The translations under genes and the position numbers were made by a program. Positions 27,711 to 36,146 of a stretch of DNA of 64,000 nt are shown one piece after another. The stretch spans positions 2,046,001 through 2,110,000 of the forward strand of contig NZ_AP023087.1 of NCBI RefSeq assembly GCF_045862395.1, written 5' to 3'. This stretch comes from Marinicellulosiphila megalodicopiae. GTDB lineage: Bacteria > Pseudomonadota > Gammaproteobacteria > Pseudomonadales > Natronospirillaceae. Each line of letters starts with the position of its first letter. The stretch's first letter is position 1. The notes beneath the pieces are model-generated. The model saw nothing but the letters and a program-made list of their open reading frames with translations, made no database searches and was not told where the DNA came from.

Positions 27711-28829
27711 ATGAACAAACAAGGTAAAAGTCCAATAATTCGCAGGTTGTCGCGTAAAATTTACGTAGGTGATGTGGCTGTCGGTGGAGATGCACCGATT
27801 TCTGTACAGTCTATGACCAATACAGAAACTTGCGATGTACAAGCAACTGTTAAGCAAATTAATGATTTAGTAAATGCCGGTGCTGATATTGTGCGTGTCT
27901 CGGTACCTTCAATGGAAGCGGCGGAAGCTTTTGGTAAAATCAAAAAATTAGTTAATGTGCCTTTGGTCACCGATATTCATTTTGATTACAAAATTGCATT
28001 ACGTGTGGCGGAACTGGGCGCGGATTGTTTGCGAATCAATCCAGGTAATATTGGTCGTGAAGATCGTGTGCGCCAAGTGGTTGATGCGGCAAAACATCAT
28101 GGCATTCCTATTCGTATTGGTGTGAATGCAGGCTCATTAGAAAAAGATCTACAAAAAAAATACGGTGAACCTACGCCTGAGGCGATGGTTGAATCTGCCA
28201 TGCGTCATGTGGATATTTTAGATCGATTAAACTTTCCTGATTTTAAGCTAAGTTTAAAGGCCTCGGATGTGTTTATGACCGTGGCAGCGTATCGTCAAAT
28301 TGCAGGACAAATCGAGCAGCCTTTGCATTTAGGTATTACAGAAGCTGGTGGCTTGCGTTCAGGTACAGTCAAATCCGCTGTGGGTTTAGGTATGTTATTA
28401 AATGACGGCATCGGCGATACGATTCGAATTTCATTAGCGGCCGATCCTGTAGAAGAAATTAAAGTGGGTTTTGATTTATTAAAATCATTACGCTTGCGCT
28501 CAAAGGGGGTGAACTTTGTTGCTTGCCCAAGTTGTTCGCGTCAAAACTTCGATGTGATCAGCACAATGAATCAATTAGAGTCGCGCTTGGAAGACGTGCT
28601 GACACCCATAGATGTGGCCGTGATTGGTTGTATTGTAAATGGGCCGGGTGAAGCAAAAGAAGTGGATGTGGGTCTAACAGGTGGTACACCTAATAATTTG
28701 ATTTATTTAGATGGAAAACCATTTACAAAATTAAAAAATGAAGAGTTAGTTGACGGGTTTGAAAAATTAATTCGTGAACAAATAAAAATAAAAGAAGCGT
28801 TGTTAGAAGACGTCATAATAAAGTCGTAG
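27711..28829 (+). CDS. ispG: 4-hydroxy-3-methylbut-2-enyl diphosphate synthase (flavodoxin)
   Basis: This 372-residue iron-sulfur enzyme catalyses the next-to-last step of the MEP isoprenoid pathway. It carries VQSMTNTET at the N-terminus, LRINPGNIG in the barrel, and cluster cysteines in the C-terminal domain (CPSCSRQNF and VIGCIVNGPGEA). It is part of the conserved cluster with hisS directly downstream. Confidence 0.97.
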   Translation: MNKQGKSPIIRRLSRKIYVGDVAVGGDAPISVQSMTNTETCDVQATVKQINDLVNAGADIVRVSVPSMEAAEAFGKIKKLVNVPLVTDIHFDYKIALRVAELGADCLRINPGNIGREDRVRQVVDAAKHHGIPIRIGVNAGSLEKDLQKKYGEPTPEAMVESAMRHVDILDRLNFPDFKLSLKASDVFMTVAAYRQIAGQIEQPLHLGITEAGGLRSGTVKSAVGLGMLLNDGIGDTIRISLAADPVEEIKVGFDLLKSLRLRSKGVNFVACPSCSRQNFDVISTMNQLESRLEDVLTPIDVAVIGCIVNGPGEAKEVDVGLTGGTPNNLIYLDGKPFTKLKNEELVDGFEKLIREQIKIKEALLEDVIIKS

Positions 28830-28839
28830 AGGAATTATT

Positions 28840-30117
28840 TTGAGTAAGATTCAAGCCATTAGAGGCATGAACGATATTTTACCAGGCCAATCAGAGATCT
28901 GGTTATATGTAGAAGACACCATTAAACAAGTATTAAAAAACTTTGGTTATCAACATGTTCGTATGCCAATTGTTGAAAAAACAGGTTTATTTACCCGTGG
29001 TATTGGTGAAGTAACCGATATCGTCGAAAAAGAAATGTATACCTTTTTGGATCGTAACGACGAAAGCTTAGCGTTACGTCCTGAAGGCACTGCAGGTTGC
29101 GTACGTGCTGGTATTGAACATGGTTTGTTTCATAATCAGATTCAACGTCTTTGGTATACTGGGCCGATGTTTCGTTATGAAAAACCACAAAAAGGGCGCT
29201 ACCGTCAATTTCATCAAATTGGGGTTGAAACCTTTGGTATGGCCACCGCACAAATTGATGCTGAGTTAATTATTTTAACAAGCAATATTTGGAAAGCGTT
29301 TGGTATTACTGATTCGTTAGAATTGCAACTCAATACATTAGGTTCAAACGAAGCGCGTGCAAATTATAAAGTGGCGTTGGTTGATTTTTTAAACGGCATC
29401 AAAGCCGATTTAGATGAAGACAGTCAAAACCGTATTGATACGAACCCTTTACGAGTATTGGACAGTAAAGAAGCCACGACGCAAACATTATTAGACGGCG
29501 CACCTGATTTTAATGACTACATCGATGATGAATCAAAAGCGCACTTTGAAGAATTAAAAGCCTTATTAGATGCATCAGGTGTTGTTTATACATTAAATCC
29601 TCGTTTAGTTCGTGGTTTAGATTATTACAATAAAACCGTTTTTGAATGGGTCACTAAAGAATTAGGCTCGCAAGGTACAGTTTGTGGCGGTGGACGTTAC
29701 GACTCTTTAGTTGAACAACTAGGTGGGAAATCAGTTCCTGCTTCTGGTTTTGGGATGGGGGTTGAGCGATTTATTCTATTATTAGAGGCGATGGATGCTT
29801 TACCTGAAGCCATTAAAGCTACGCCAGATGTGTATTTTGTGGCAGCAGGAGACGGTTGTAGTGTTGCTCAGTTCAAATTAACGCAACAATTACGTGAACA
29901 TTTGCCAAATATCCATATAATCACCGACTGCACAGGTTCTAAGTTTAAAGCTCAAATGAAAAAAGCCGATGCCAGTGGTGCAAAAGTATGTTTGATTTTA
30001 GGTGAAAACGAATTAAGTGAGCAAACTATTGCGGTTAAAGATTTACGTAATGGTGAACAAAATGTGATTCAGTGGGACAAGCTGAATAACGAATTATTAA
30101 TAATATTAGAAAAGTAA
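28840..30117 (+). CDS. hisS: Histidyl-tRNA synthetase
   Basis: This 425-residue class II synthetase charges tRNA-His. Motif 2 is FRYEKPQKGRYRQFHQ (about residues 111-126), the histidine-specific loop is LVRGLDYYNKTVFE, and motif 3 is GFGMGVERF. The start is TTG at 28840, supported by AGAGGA six bases upstream and by alignment of the N-terminus SKIQAIRGMND with the family. Confidence 0.97.
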   Translation: MSKIQAIRGMNDILPGQSEIWLYVEDTIKQVLKNFGYQHVRMPIVEKTGLFTRGIGEVTDIVEKEMYTFLDRNDESLALRPEGTAGCVRAGIEHGLFHNQIQRLWYTGPMFRYEKPQKGRYRQFHQIGVETFGMATAQIDAELIILTSNIWKAFGITDSLELQLNTLGSNEARANYKVALVDFLNGIKADLDEDSQNRIDTNPLRVLDSKEATTQTLLDGAPDFNDYIDDESKAHFEELKALLDASGVVYTLNPRLVRGLDYYNKTVFEWVTKELGSQGTVCGGGRYDSLVEQLGGKSVPASGFGMGVERFILLLEAMDALPEAIKATPDVYFVAAGDGCSVAQFKLTQQLREHLPNIHIITDCTGSKFKAQMKKADASGAKVCLILGENELSEQTIAVKDLRNGEQNVIQWDKLNNELLIILEK

Positions 30118-30133
30118 ATTTAAGGGGAAAAGT

Positions 30134-30781
30134 GTGAACGAAACAGATCAGGAACAAATCGAATCATTAAAGCAATTTTGGGCTCAATGGGGTAATGCGA
30201 TTATTGCTATTGTGGTGCTATTGGCAGTTTTAATGATTGGTTCAAACGTATGGAGCGATTCAGTTCGTAAAAGCAAAGAAACGGTATCAGATGAATATCA
30301 ATTAGTTGTTCAGTTATTAAGTGAAAATGCCCAATTAGATTCTGCTCAACAATTAGCGTTATCGGAACTTTCTAACGGTATGAAACACAAATACCCAGAC
30401 AGCATTTATACTAATTTAGCAGCTTTAAATGTTGCTCAACAATCTGTAGTTGCTGGAAAATTAGATAACGCATTGATTGAGCTGGATTATGTAATTGCTA
30501 AAAGCGGTGATCAAAGCATGATTGAAATCGCAACTGAACGTAAAGCTAAAATTCTTCTTGAAAAAGGTGACTTTGATGCTGCATTAACCGCCATCTCCCT
30601 TAAAAAAGTAGAAACTATGACGGTTCAATTTTTAGAAACAAAAGGGGATATTTTAGTGAAACAAGGTAACGTTGAAGATGCGAAAGTTGCGTATCAATCG
30701 GCGATTGACCAATCTGTTGAATTAAGATTGAACTCTAAAAATATTAAACAAAAATTAAACGATATCACTATCGCTCAATAA
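30134..30781 (+). CDS. yfgM: YfgM-like ancillary SecYEG translocon subunit
   Basis: This 215-residue protein has a short cytoplasmic N-terminus, one membrane segment (about residues 18-38) and a periplasmic TPR-like helical domain. In E. coli YfgM works with PpiD at the Sec translocon and affects envelope stress. The GTG start has AAGGGG upstream. Its place between hisS and bamB is conserved. Confidence 0.9.
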   Translation: MNETDQEQIESLKQFWAQWGNAIIAIVVLLAVLMIGSNVWSDSVRKSKETVSDEYQLVVQLLSENAQLDSAQQLALSELSNGMKHKYPDSIYTNLAALNVAQQSVVAGKLDNALIELDYVIAKSGDQSMIEIATERKAKILLEKGDFDAALTAISLKKVETMTVQFLETKGDILVKQGNVEDAKVAYQSAIDQSVELRLNSKNIKQKLNDITIAQ

Positions 30782-30798
30782 TTATTTTAAGGTAGAAC

Positions 30799-31950
30799 AT
30801 GAACATAAAAGTATTAGCATGGGTTTTCAGTTTTTTTGCATTTTTCTTGCTAATCAGCTCATGTTCTTCCGGTAAAGTGAAACGTAAACCTACACCATTA
30901 GCAGAAGTTTCGTTAATTGGTGCAAAGTTTAAACTTAATTGGTCTGTAGATTTGGGCTCAGAGTCCACCTTTCAAAGAATCCAACCTGATATACATGACA
31001 GTTATATATTAACCGTAGCTACAAATGGCGATATCAGTAAAATTGATCGTCAAACTGGTGATGTGATTGAGCGTTTTTGGTTGGAGCCAATTTCAACAGG
31101 TGTTAAACAAACCAGTCTTGGTTTCAGTTATGTCAATCAAGATGGGTTTTTGAAGCATCGTAAAAATAATCGTGAATTACTATGGTCAAGTGAATTAAAA
31201 TCCTTAGCATTTCATGCTCCTATTGAAATTGATGGTCAGTTGGTCGTGCAAACCATTGATGGGCGTTTAAGTAGTTTTGATATTAAATCAGGGCAGTTGC
31301 AATGGGTTTACCAAATTGTACAGCCAGAATTAACCATTAAAGGACAGGCAGAGCCTTTAATTTATAAGAATAACATCGTTACCGCATTTGCTAATGGTCG
31401 TGTGGTTAGTGTTGATGCCGCAACAGGTGACGTGAATTGGGAGTATTCACTTAAAGGTGCTGTCAGTTCAAACGTATTAGAAAACTTGTTAGATATCGAT
31501 GCGCCAATGCAAATTTTTGGAAATCAATTATTTGTGATGGGTAATCATGGAAACATGACAGTCTTAGATTTGGAAAGAGGTTCGCCACTTTGGGAAAAGG
31601 ATGTTCAAAGTTTAAAAGCATATGCATTAGATACAACAACAAATCGTTTATATATCGTGTTAACTGATGGGTCAATTACTGCTATGAATATGGCAAGTGG
31701 AACCTATGAGTGGCATGAAAAATTCTTACTATATCGTAACCCAACGGGCATTATTTTAGTGAACGGTGTTTTGCTTGTAGGGGATTATGAAGGGTATTTG
31801 CATGTGATATCGACAAAAAATGGACAGCCATTAAATAGACGATTAATAGACAAAGCAGGCATCCAAACACAGTTAATTGAATATGACGAAACCGTTTATA
31901 TTCAAGGTCAAAGCGGCCATATAATATCTTTAAACGTAAGCGAGCTTTAA
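30799..31950 (+). CDS. bamB: Outer membrane assembly lipoprotein BamB
   Basis: This 383-residue lipoprotein has a signal peptide ending at C22 (LISSC) and an eight-bladed PQQ-type beta-propeller with repeated strings such as DAATGDVNWEY, DLERGSPLWEK and NMASGTYEWHE. It is part of the Bam complex that inserts outer-membrane proteins. Its location between yfgM and der is typical. Confidence 0.95.
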   Translation: MNIKVLAWVFSFFAFFLLISSCSSGKVKRKPTPLAEVSLIGAKFKLNWSVDLGSESTFQRIQPDIHDSYILTVATNGDISKIDRQTGDVIERFWLEPISTGVKQTSLGFSYVNQDGFLKHRKNNRELLWSSELKSLAFHAPIEIDGQLVVQTIDGRLSSFDIKSGQLQWVYQIVQPELTIKGQAEPLIYKNNIVTAFANGRVVSVDAATGDVNWEYSLKGAVSSNVLENLLDIDAPMQIFGNQLFVMGNHGNMTVLDLERGSPLWEKDVQSLKAYALDTTTNRLYIVLTDGSITAMNMASGTYEWHEKFLLYRNPTGIILVNGVLLVGDYEGYLHVISTKNGQPLNRRLIDKAGIQTQLIEYDETVYIQGQSGHIISLNVSEL

Positions 31951-31978
31951 TCGCTTACGTCTCTATCTGGAAAAAAAC

Positions 31979-33424
31979 ATGTTACCCGTCATTGCCTTAG
32001 TTGGCCGCCCTAATGTGGGCAAATCTACATTATTTAACCGATTAACCAAAACCAGAGATGCGTTAGTAGCCGACTACCCCGGCTTAACACGTGATCGTAA
32101 ATATGGTGATGGAAAAACAGGCGAAGTACCTTATATTGTTGTTGATACTGGTGGTATCAGTGGTATGGAAGAGGGGATCGACTATGAAATGGCCGAGCAA
32201 TCTTTTGCTGCCATAGATGAGGCGGATATCATTTTATTTTTGGTAGATGCAAAAGCAGGCATGACTGCCTCAGACCAAATGATTGCCGAGTACCTTCGCA
32301 AAGAAAATAAAAAAACCTATTTAGTCGTTAATAAAACCGACGGATTAGATGCAGACATCGTTACTGCAGATTTCCATGCATTAAGTTTGGGTGTCCAGCC
32401 TATGCCAATTGCTGCATCACAAAATCGTGGTGTGACAAAGTTAATGGAATTGGTGTTAGAGCCGTATCTTGAAGCTTTTGCAGATTATCAAGAAGAGCAA
32501 AACAATCATAAAGGCATTAAAATTGCCGTGATCGGTCGTCCAAATGTGGGTAAATCTACATTAGTAAATCGTATGCTTGGAGAAGAGCGTGTTGTGGTTT
32601 ATGACGAGGCTGGCACAACCCGTGATAGTATTTATATTCCTTTTGAGCGTGAAGGTGAAGACTACACATTAATTGATACAGCAGGTGTGCGTCGTCGCAA
32701 AAATATTGAAGAAGCGGTTGAGAAATTTTCTATTATTAAAGCGCTTCAAGCCATTCAAGATTGTAATGTAGCCATTTTGGTTGTGGATGCGCACGTTGGT
32801 TTGGTTGAACAAGATTTACATATGTTGGGGTTTGTGCTCAATTCAGGTCGTGCGTTAGTGGTTGCCATTAACAAGTGGGACGGCATGGAATTGTACGATA
32901 AAGAACGTGTAAAAACTGAATTAGATCGTCGTTTACCATATTTGGATTGGGCGGATAAACATTTTATCTCAGCAAAACATGGTACAAACGTAGGACACTT
33001 ATATAAGTCGATTCATACAGCCTATGATTCAAGTACAGCAAAATGGTCAACGAATTATTTAACAGGTGTATTGCAAGGTGCGATTGAGACTCATCATCCT
33101 CCTTTAGTGCGTGGACGTCGAATCAAACTACGTATGGCGCATCAAGGTGGATCAAATCCACCAGTAGTTGTGATCCATGGTAATCAAACAAAAGAAGTCC
33201 CGGGTTCATACAAGCGGTATTTAGAAAATACGTTCCGTAAGGTATTGGGGATTCGTGGCACGCCAATTCAGTTTGAATTTAAAACCACCGTTAATCCATT
33301 TGCAGATAAAAAAGAAAAACTGCATTCAGGTCGTTATACTAAGCAAAAAGTGGATTATTCTTTAGAGGCTAAACCTAAAAAAGGTGAGGGTAAACAATCT
33401 AAGTCCATTTCTAAAAAGCGTTAA
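31979..33424 (+). CDS. der: Ribosome biogenesis GTPase Der (EngA)
   Basis: This 481-residue protein has two GTPase domains, each with a GRPNVGKS P-loop (first at residues 9-16, second near 185-193). DTAG-type G3 and NKxD G4 motifs are present in both, as NKTD and NKWD. A KH-like C-terminal domain and a lysine-rich tail follow. It acts in 50S subunit maturation and closes the conserved cluster. Confidence 0.97.
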   Translation: MLPVIALVGRPNVGKSTLFNRLTKTRDALVADYPGLTRDRKYGDGKTGEVPYIVVDTGGISGMEEGIDYEMAEQSFAAIDEADIILFLVDAKAGMTASDQMIAEYLRKENKKTYLVVNKTDGLDADIVTADFHALSLGVQPMPIAASQNRGVTKLMELVLEPYLEAFADYQEEQNNHKGIKIAVIGRPNVGKSTLVNRMLGEERVVVYDEAGTTRDSIYIPFEREGEDYTLIDTAGVRRRKNIEEAVEKFSIIKALQAIQDCNVAILVVDAHVGLVEQDLHMLGFVLNSGRALVVAINKWDGMELYDKERVKTELDRRLPYLDWADKHFISAKHGTNVGHLYKSIHTAYDSSTAKWSTNYLTGVLQGAIETHHPPLVRGRRIKLRMAHQGGSNPPVVVIHGNQTKEVPGSYKRYLENTFRKVLGIRGTPIQFEFKTTVNPFADKKEKLHSGRYTKQKVDYSLEAKPKKGEGKQSKSISKKR

Positions 33425-33439
33425 GTAGGATTGATTAGA

Positions 33440-33853
33440 TTGAAAAAAATAAATGCGTCCCACCCATATGTTCAAGCATGGCACTTTATTTTATTATTAA
33501 GTGCGGTGCTAGCATTTTATATGTGGCCTCAAGCTATGATTGAGCATCGATTAAAATCTTTTTTTGCGGTTTTAATCGTATTGGGTATCTTTTTTGTGCA
33601 TGTCGTGTTCGTTAATAACTATGATCTGTACAAAGCAAAAGAGCCGCTATTAAGTTTTGAAATCCCCATTCCCGGTTGGTTAAAAATTGTTTGGGAAATA
33701 TTGTTGTTTGCAAGTGCGACTTGGATCTATGCTCAAAATCAATCGAGTTTATTTCTACAGTTTTATGTTTTTGCAATTGTATTGTTGTATCTATTAAGCT
33801 GGGATCGTACTTGGCATATGTTGATAGGAAAAAAGAAAAAAGGCAGTGAATAA
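33440..33853 (+). CDS. Small integral membrane protein of unknown function
   Basis: I do not recognise this protein of about 137 residues. Hydrophobic segments (about residues 14-32, 41-59, 79-97 and 102-119) suggest four membrane passes, and the C-terminus is Lys-rich (GKKKKGSE). The start is not settled: TTG 33440 has AGGA nine bases upstream, and TTG 33431 is too close to that site. It follows der by 15 bp and its stop abuts the next gene. Confidence 0.6.
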   Translation: MKKINASHPYVQAWHFILLLSAVLAFYMWPQAMIEHRLKSFFAVLIVLGIFFVHVVFVNNYDLYKAKEPLLSFEIPIPGWLKIVWEILLFASATWIYAQNQSSLFLQFYVFAIVLLYLLSWDRTWHMLIGKKKKGSE

Positions 33854-34294
33854 GTGAAATATAAATTAATTACCACAATTGATAGGCCGATCAAGGAAAT
33901 TTTTGATTTAATGATCAACCCTGAGTATTTTAATCAATGGCAAAAAACATTCATTGATTATGAGGTATTATCTGGAAAATTAGCTGAGCAGGGATGTCAG
34001 ACACAATTAAATTATCGTTATGGAAAAAAAATATTACAAATGAAAGAAACGCTATTAACTATTGAGGCGCCACTTGCATATAGTGTGACATATGAAACCG
34101 ACACAGTATGGAATCATGTGCAAAATCGATTTCATAAGTTGTCAGAAAATAAAACACAATGGACATTTGAAACCGAATTTAAATGCAAAGGTTGGTTGAA
34201 AATAATGGCTAAAATTATGCCGTTTATTTTTAAAGGTGAATCCAAAAAAGCGATGAAAAGTTTTAAAATTTTTGTCGAGTCTAAGCAAAATTAA
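33854..34294 (+). CDS. SRPBCC-fold protein (polyketide cyclase / START-like)
   Basis: This 146-residue protein starts at a GTG directly after the preceding stop. The N-terminus TTIDRPIKEIFDLMINPEYFNQWQ is typical of SRPBCC ligand-binding proteins, as is the following YEVLSGKLAEQGCQTQLNY. These bind hydrophobic ligands or modify polyketide-like compounds; the substrate is unknown. It is the last gene of the der-linked transcription unit and is followed by a terminator. Confidence 0.75.
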   Translation: MKYKLITTIDRPIKEIFDLMINPEYFNQWQKTFIDYEVLSGKLAEQGCQTQLNYRYGKKILQMKETLLTIEAPLAYSVTYETDTVWNHVQNRFHKLSENKTQWTFETEFKCKGWLKIMAKIMPFIFKGESKKAMKSFKIFVESKQN

Positions 34295-34313
34295 ATAGTA
34301 TTTATTTAGAATG

Positions 34314-34341
34314 ATAAAGCCAGTTTTAGCTGGTTTTTTTA
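34314..34341 (+). terminator. Intrinsic terminator after the SRPBCC gene
   Basis: The short stem AAAGCCAG with CTGGTTTT is followed by seven T residues. Confidence 0.7.
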
Positions 34342-34374
34342 TATCTGTTGTCGCAGTTAATTAAAATTCAATTC

Positions 34375-34404
34375 AAAAAAAACCCAGCATGCGCTGGGTT
34401 TTTT
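34375..34404. terminator. Bidirectional terminator between the SRPBCC gene and glnA
   Basis: The perfect stem AAAACCCAGC with GCTGGGTTTT around ATGC has A and T runs outside, so it can end glnA on the minus strand and back up the plus-strand unit. Confidence 0.93.
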
Positions 34405-34424
34405 GTGCTAATTAGAAAAACTAA

Positions 34425-35831
34425 TTAACAGCTGTAGTACATATCAAATTCTACTGGGTGAGTAGTAGAGTTAACACGTTCTACTTCTTCCATTTTCAAT
34501 GCGATGTAACCTTCGATCATATCCGCAGTGAATACATCACCTTGCATTAAGAATTCTTTATCCGCTTCTAATGCTTCTAAAGCTTGTTCTAAGCTAGATG
34601 CAACTGTTGGGATACCCGCAGCTTCTTCAGCAGAAAGATCATATAAATCTTTATCAGCAGCAGCGCCTGGGTGAATTTTGTTTTTGATACCGTCAATACC
34701 AGCCATCAACATTGCCGCAAAACATAAGTATGGGTTAGCTGTTGGATCAGCAAAACGCGCTTCAATACGCTTGCCTTTAGGAGACGCTACGTAAGGAATA
34801 CGAATCGATGCAGAACGGTTACGTGCAGAGTACGCTAACATTACAGGTGCTTCAAAACCAGGAACTAAACGCTTGTAAGAGTTAGTTGATGCGTTAGCAA
34901 AAGCATTGATCGCGCGAGCGTGCTTGATGATACCGCCAATGTAGAACAAAGCCATTTCAGAAAGACCAGCATAATCATCGCCAGCGAATTGGTTTTCGCC
35001 ATCTTTCCAGAAAGATTGGTGAACATGCATACCAGAACCGTTGTCACCAACAATTGGTTTAGGCATGAACGTAGCTGTTTTGCCATAAGCGTGAGCAACG
35101 TTATGTACGCAATACTTAAGTACTTGTACTTCATCGGCTTTTTTAACTAGCGTGTTAAATTTAATACCGATTTCGTTTTGGTTGGCTGTTGCTACTTCAT
35201 GGTGATGCACTTCAATTTCTAAGCCCATTGCTTCCATTGCGTTACACATTTGTGCACGAATGTCATGTGAAGAGTCAACTGGTGGCACTGGGAAGTATCC
35301 GCCTTTAACGCCTGGACGGTGACCCATGTTGCCAGCTTCGTAAGCTTTGCCTGAGTTCCATGCTGCTTCTTCAGAATCGATCTTAACGAAACAACCTGAC
35401 ATATTTACGTCCCATTGAACGCTGTCAAAGATGAAAAATTCTGGTTCAGGACCGAAAAACGCAGTGTCGCCTAAGCCTGTTGTTTGTAAGAATGCTTCTG
35501 CACGTTTAGCAACAGAACGTGGGTCACGCTCGTAACCTTGCATTGTGTTTGGTTCAATGATGTCACAACGTACGTTAACAGTTGCATCTTCAGTAAACGG
35601 ATCTAAAACCGCTGTTGAATCATCAGGCATCATGATCATGTCTGATTCGTTAATGCCTTTCCAACCTTCGATAGAAGAGCCATCGAACATTTGGCCGTTT
35701 TCAAAAAAGTCTTCATCTACAGTTTTCGCAGGAACAGTAACGTGATGCTCTTTACCACGAGTATCTGTAAAGCGAAGATCAACCCATTTCGCTTCAGTCT
35801 CTTTGATTAAATTTAATGTATTTTGTGACAT
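34425..35831 (-). CDS. glnA: Glutamine synthetase type I
   Basis: This 468-residue enzyme makes glutamine from glutamate and ammonia with ATP. The start at 35831 (MSQNTLN) has CTGGAG six bases upstream and matches the family N-terminus; a start 15 codons earlier is not supported. KWVDLRFTDTRGKEHHVTVP, the MFDGSSI beta-grasp motif, FGPEPEFF and the NGSGMHVHQS ATP-binding region are present. The tyrosine of DLYDLSAEE fits the adenylylation site of GSI-beta. No ntrB or ntrC gene follows. Confidence 0.97.
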   Translation of the reverse strand: MSQNTLNLIKETEAKWVDLRFTDTRGKEHHVTVPAKTVDEDFFENGQMFDGSSIEGWKGINESDMIMMPDDSTAVLDPFTEDATVNVRCDIIEPNTMQGYERDPRSVAKRAEAFLQTTGLGDTAFFGPEPEFFIFDSVQWDVNMSGCFVKIDSEEAAWNSGKAYEAGNMGHRPGVKGGYFPVPPVDSSHDIRAQMCNAMEAMGLEIEVHHHEVATANQNEIGIKFNTLVKKADEVQVLKYCVHNVAHAYGKTATFMPKPIVGDNGSGMHVHQSFWKDGENQFAGDDYAGLSEMALFYIGGIIKHARAINAFANASTNSYKRLVPGFEAPVMLAYSARNRSASIRIPYVASPKGKRIEARFADPTANPYLCFAAMLMAGIDGIKNKIHPGAAADKDLYDLSAEEAAGIPTVASSLEQALEALEADKEFLMQGDVFTADMIEGYIALKMEEVERVNSTTHPVEFDMYYSC

Positions 35832-36137
35832 TGTCGTCTCCAGTTTTAGATAGCCAATTAATTGGCCGATATACAAAGTGTAAAAGTTATAATTAAGCGC
35901 TCACTCATAAAATTAAGGCGAGTTTGAGCTAAAATAAACGGCGAATATAGTAACAAATAGAGCTTTAAAAGATAGCGTTATTTTGGTGCAATAAAAATTT
36001 TATTGGATTACGTGTTTTGAAAATGCAAAAAAAAGGAATATGGCACATATGTAGTGTGTCATATTCCTAAGTTGTTGAAAATTTGATCAAATTAATAGTC
36101 GTTTGATATAGTCGTTAAATATAGTAATTCAATATAG
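35832..36137. other. Region upstream of glnA and downstream of the DUF349 gene
   Basis: About 305 bp without a gene. It should hold the glnA promoter, but no convincing sigma-54 (GG-N10-GC) pair was found. The left-most 45 bp next to the DUF349 stop are a 13-bp tandem repeat. Confidence 0.6.
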
Positions 36138-36146
36138 TTATTCAAT
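36095..36146. repeat. 13-bp tandem repeat at the 3' end of the DUF349 gene
   Basis: Four adjacent 13-bp units begin with ATAGT: 36095-36107, 36108-36120, 36121-36133 and 36134-36146. The last one includes the DUF349 stop codon. Units differ at three or four positions. Confidence 0.85.

Noticed and set aside
35832..36010. Sigma-54 promoter and NtrC sites upstream of glnA
   Set aside because: Only a TTGCACC-like half site was seen, and no GG-N10-GC pair at proper spacing.
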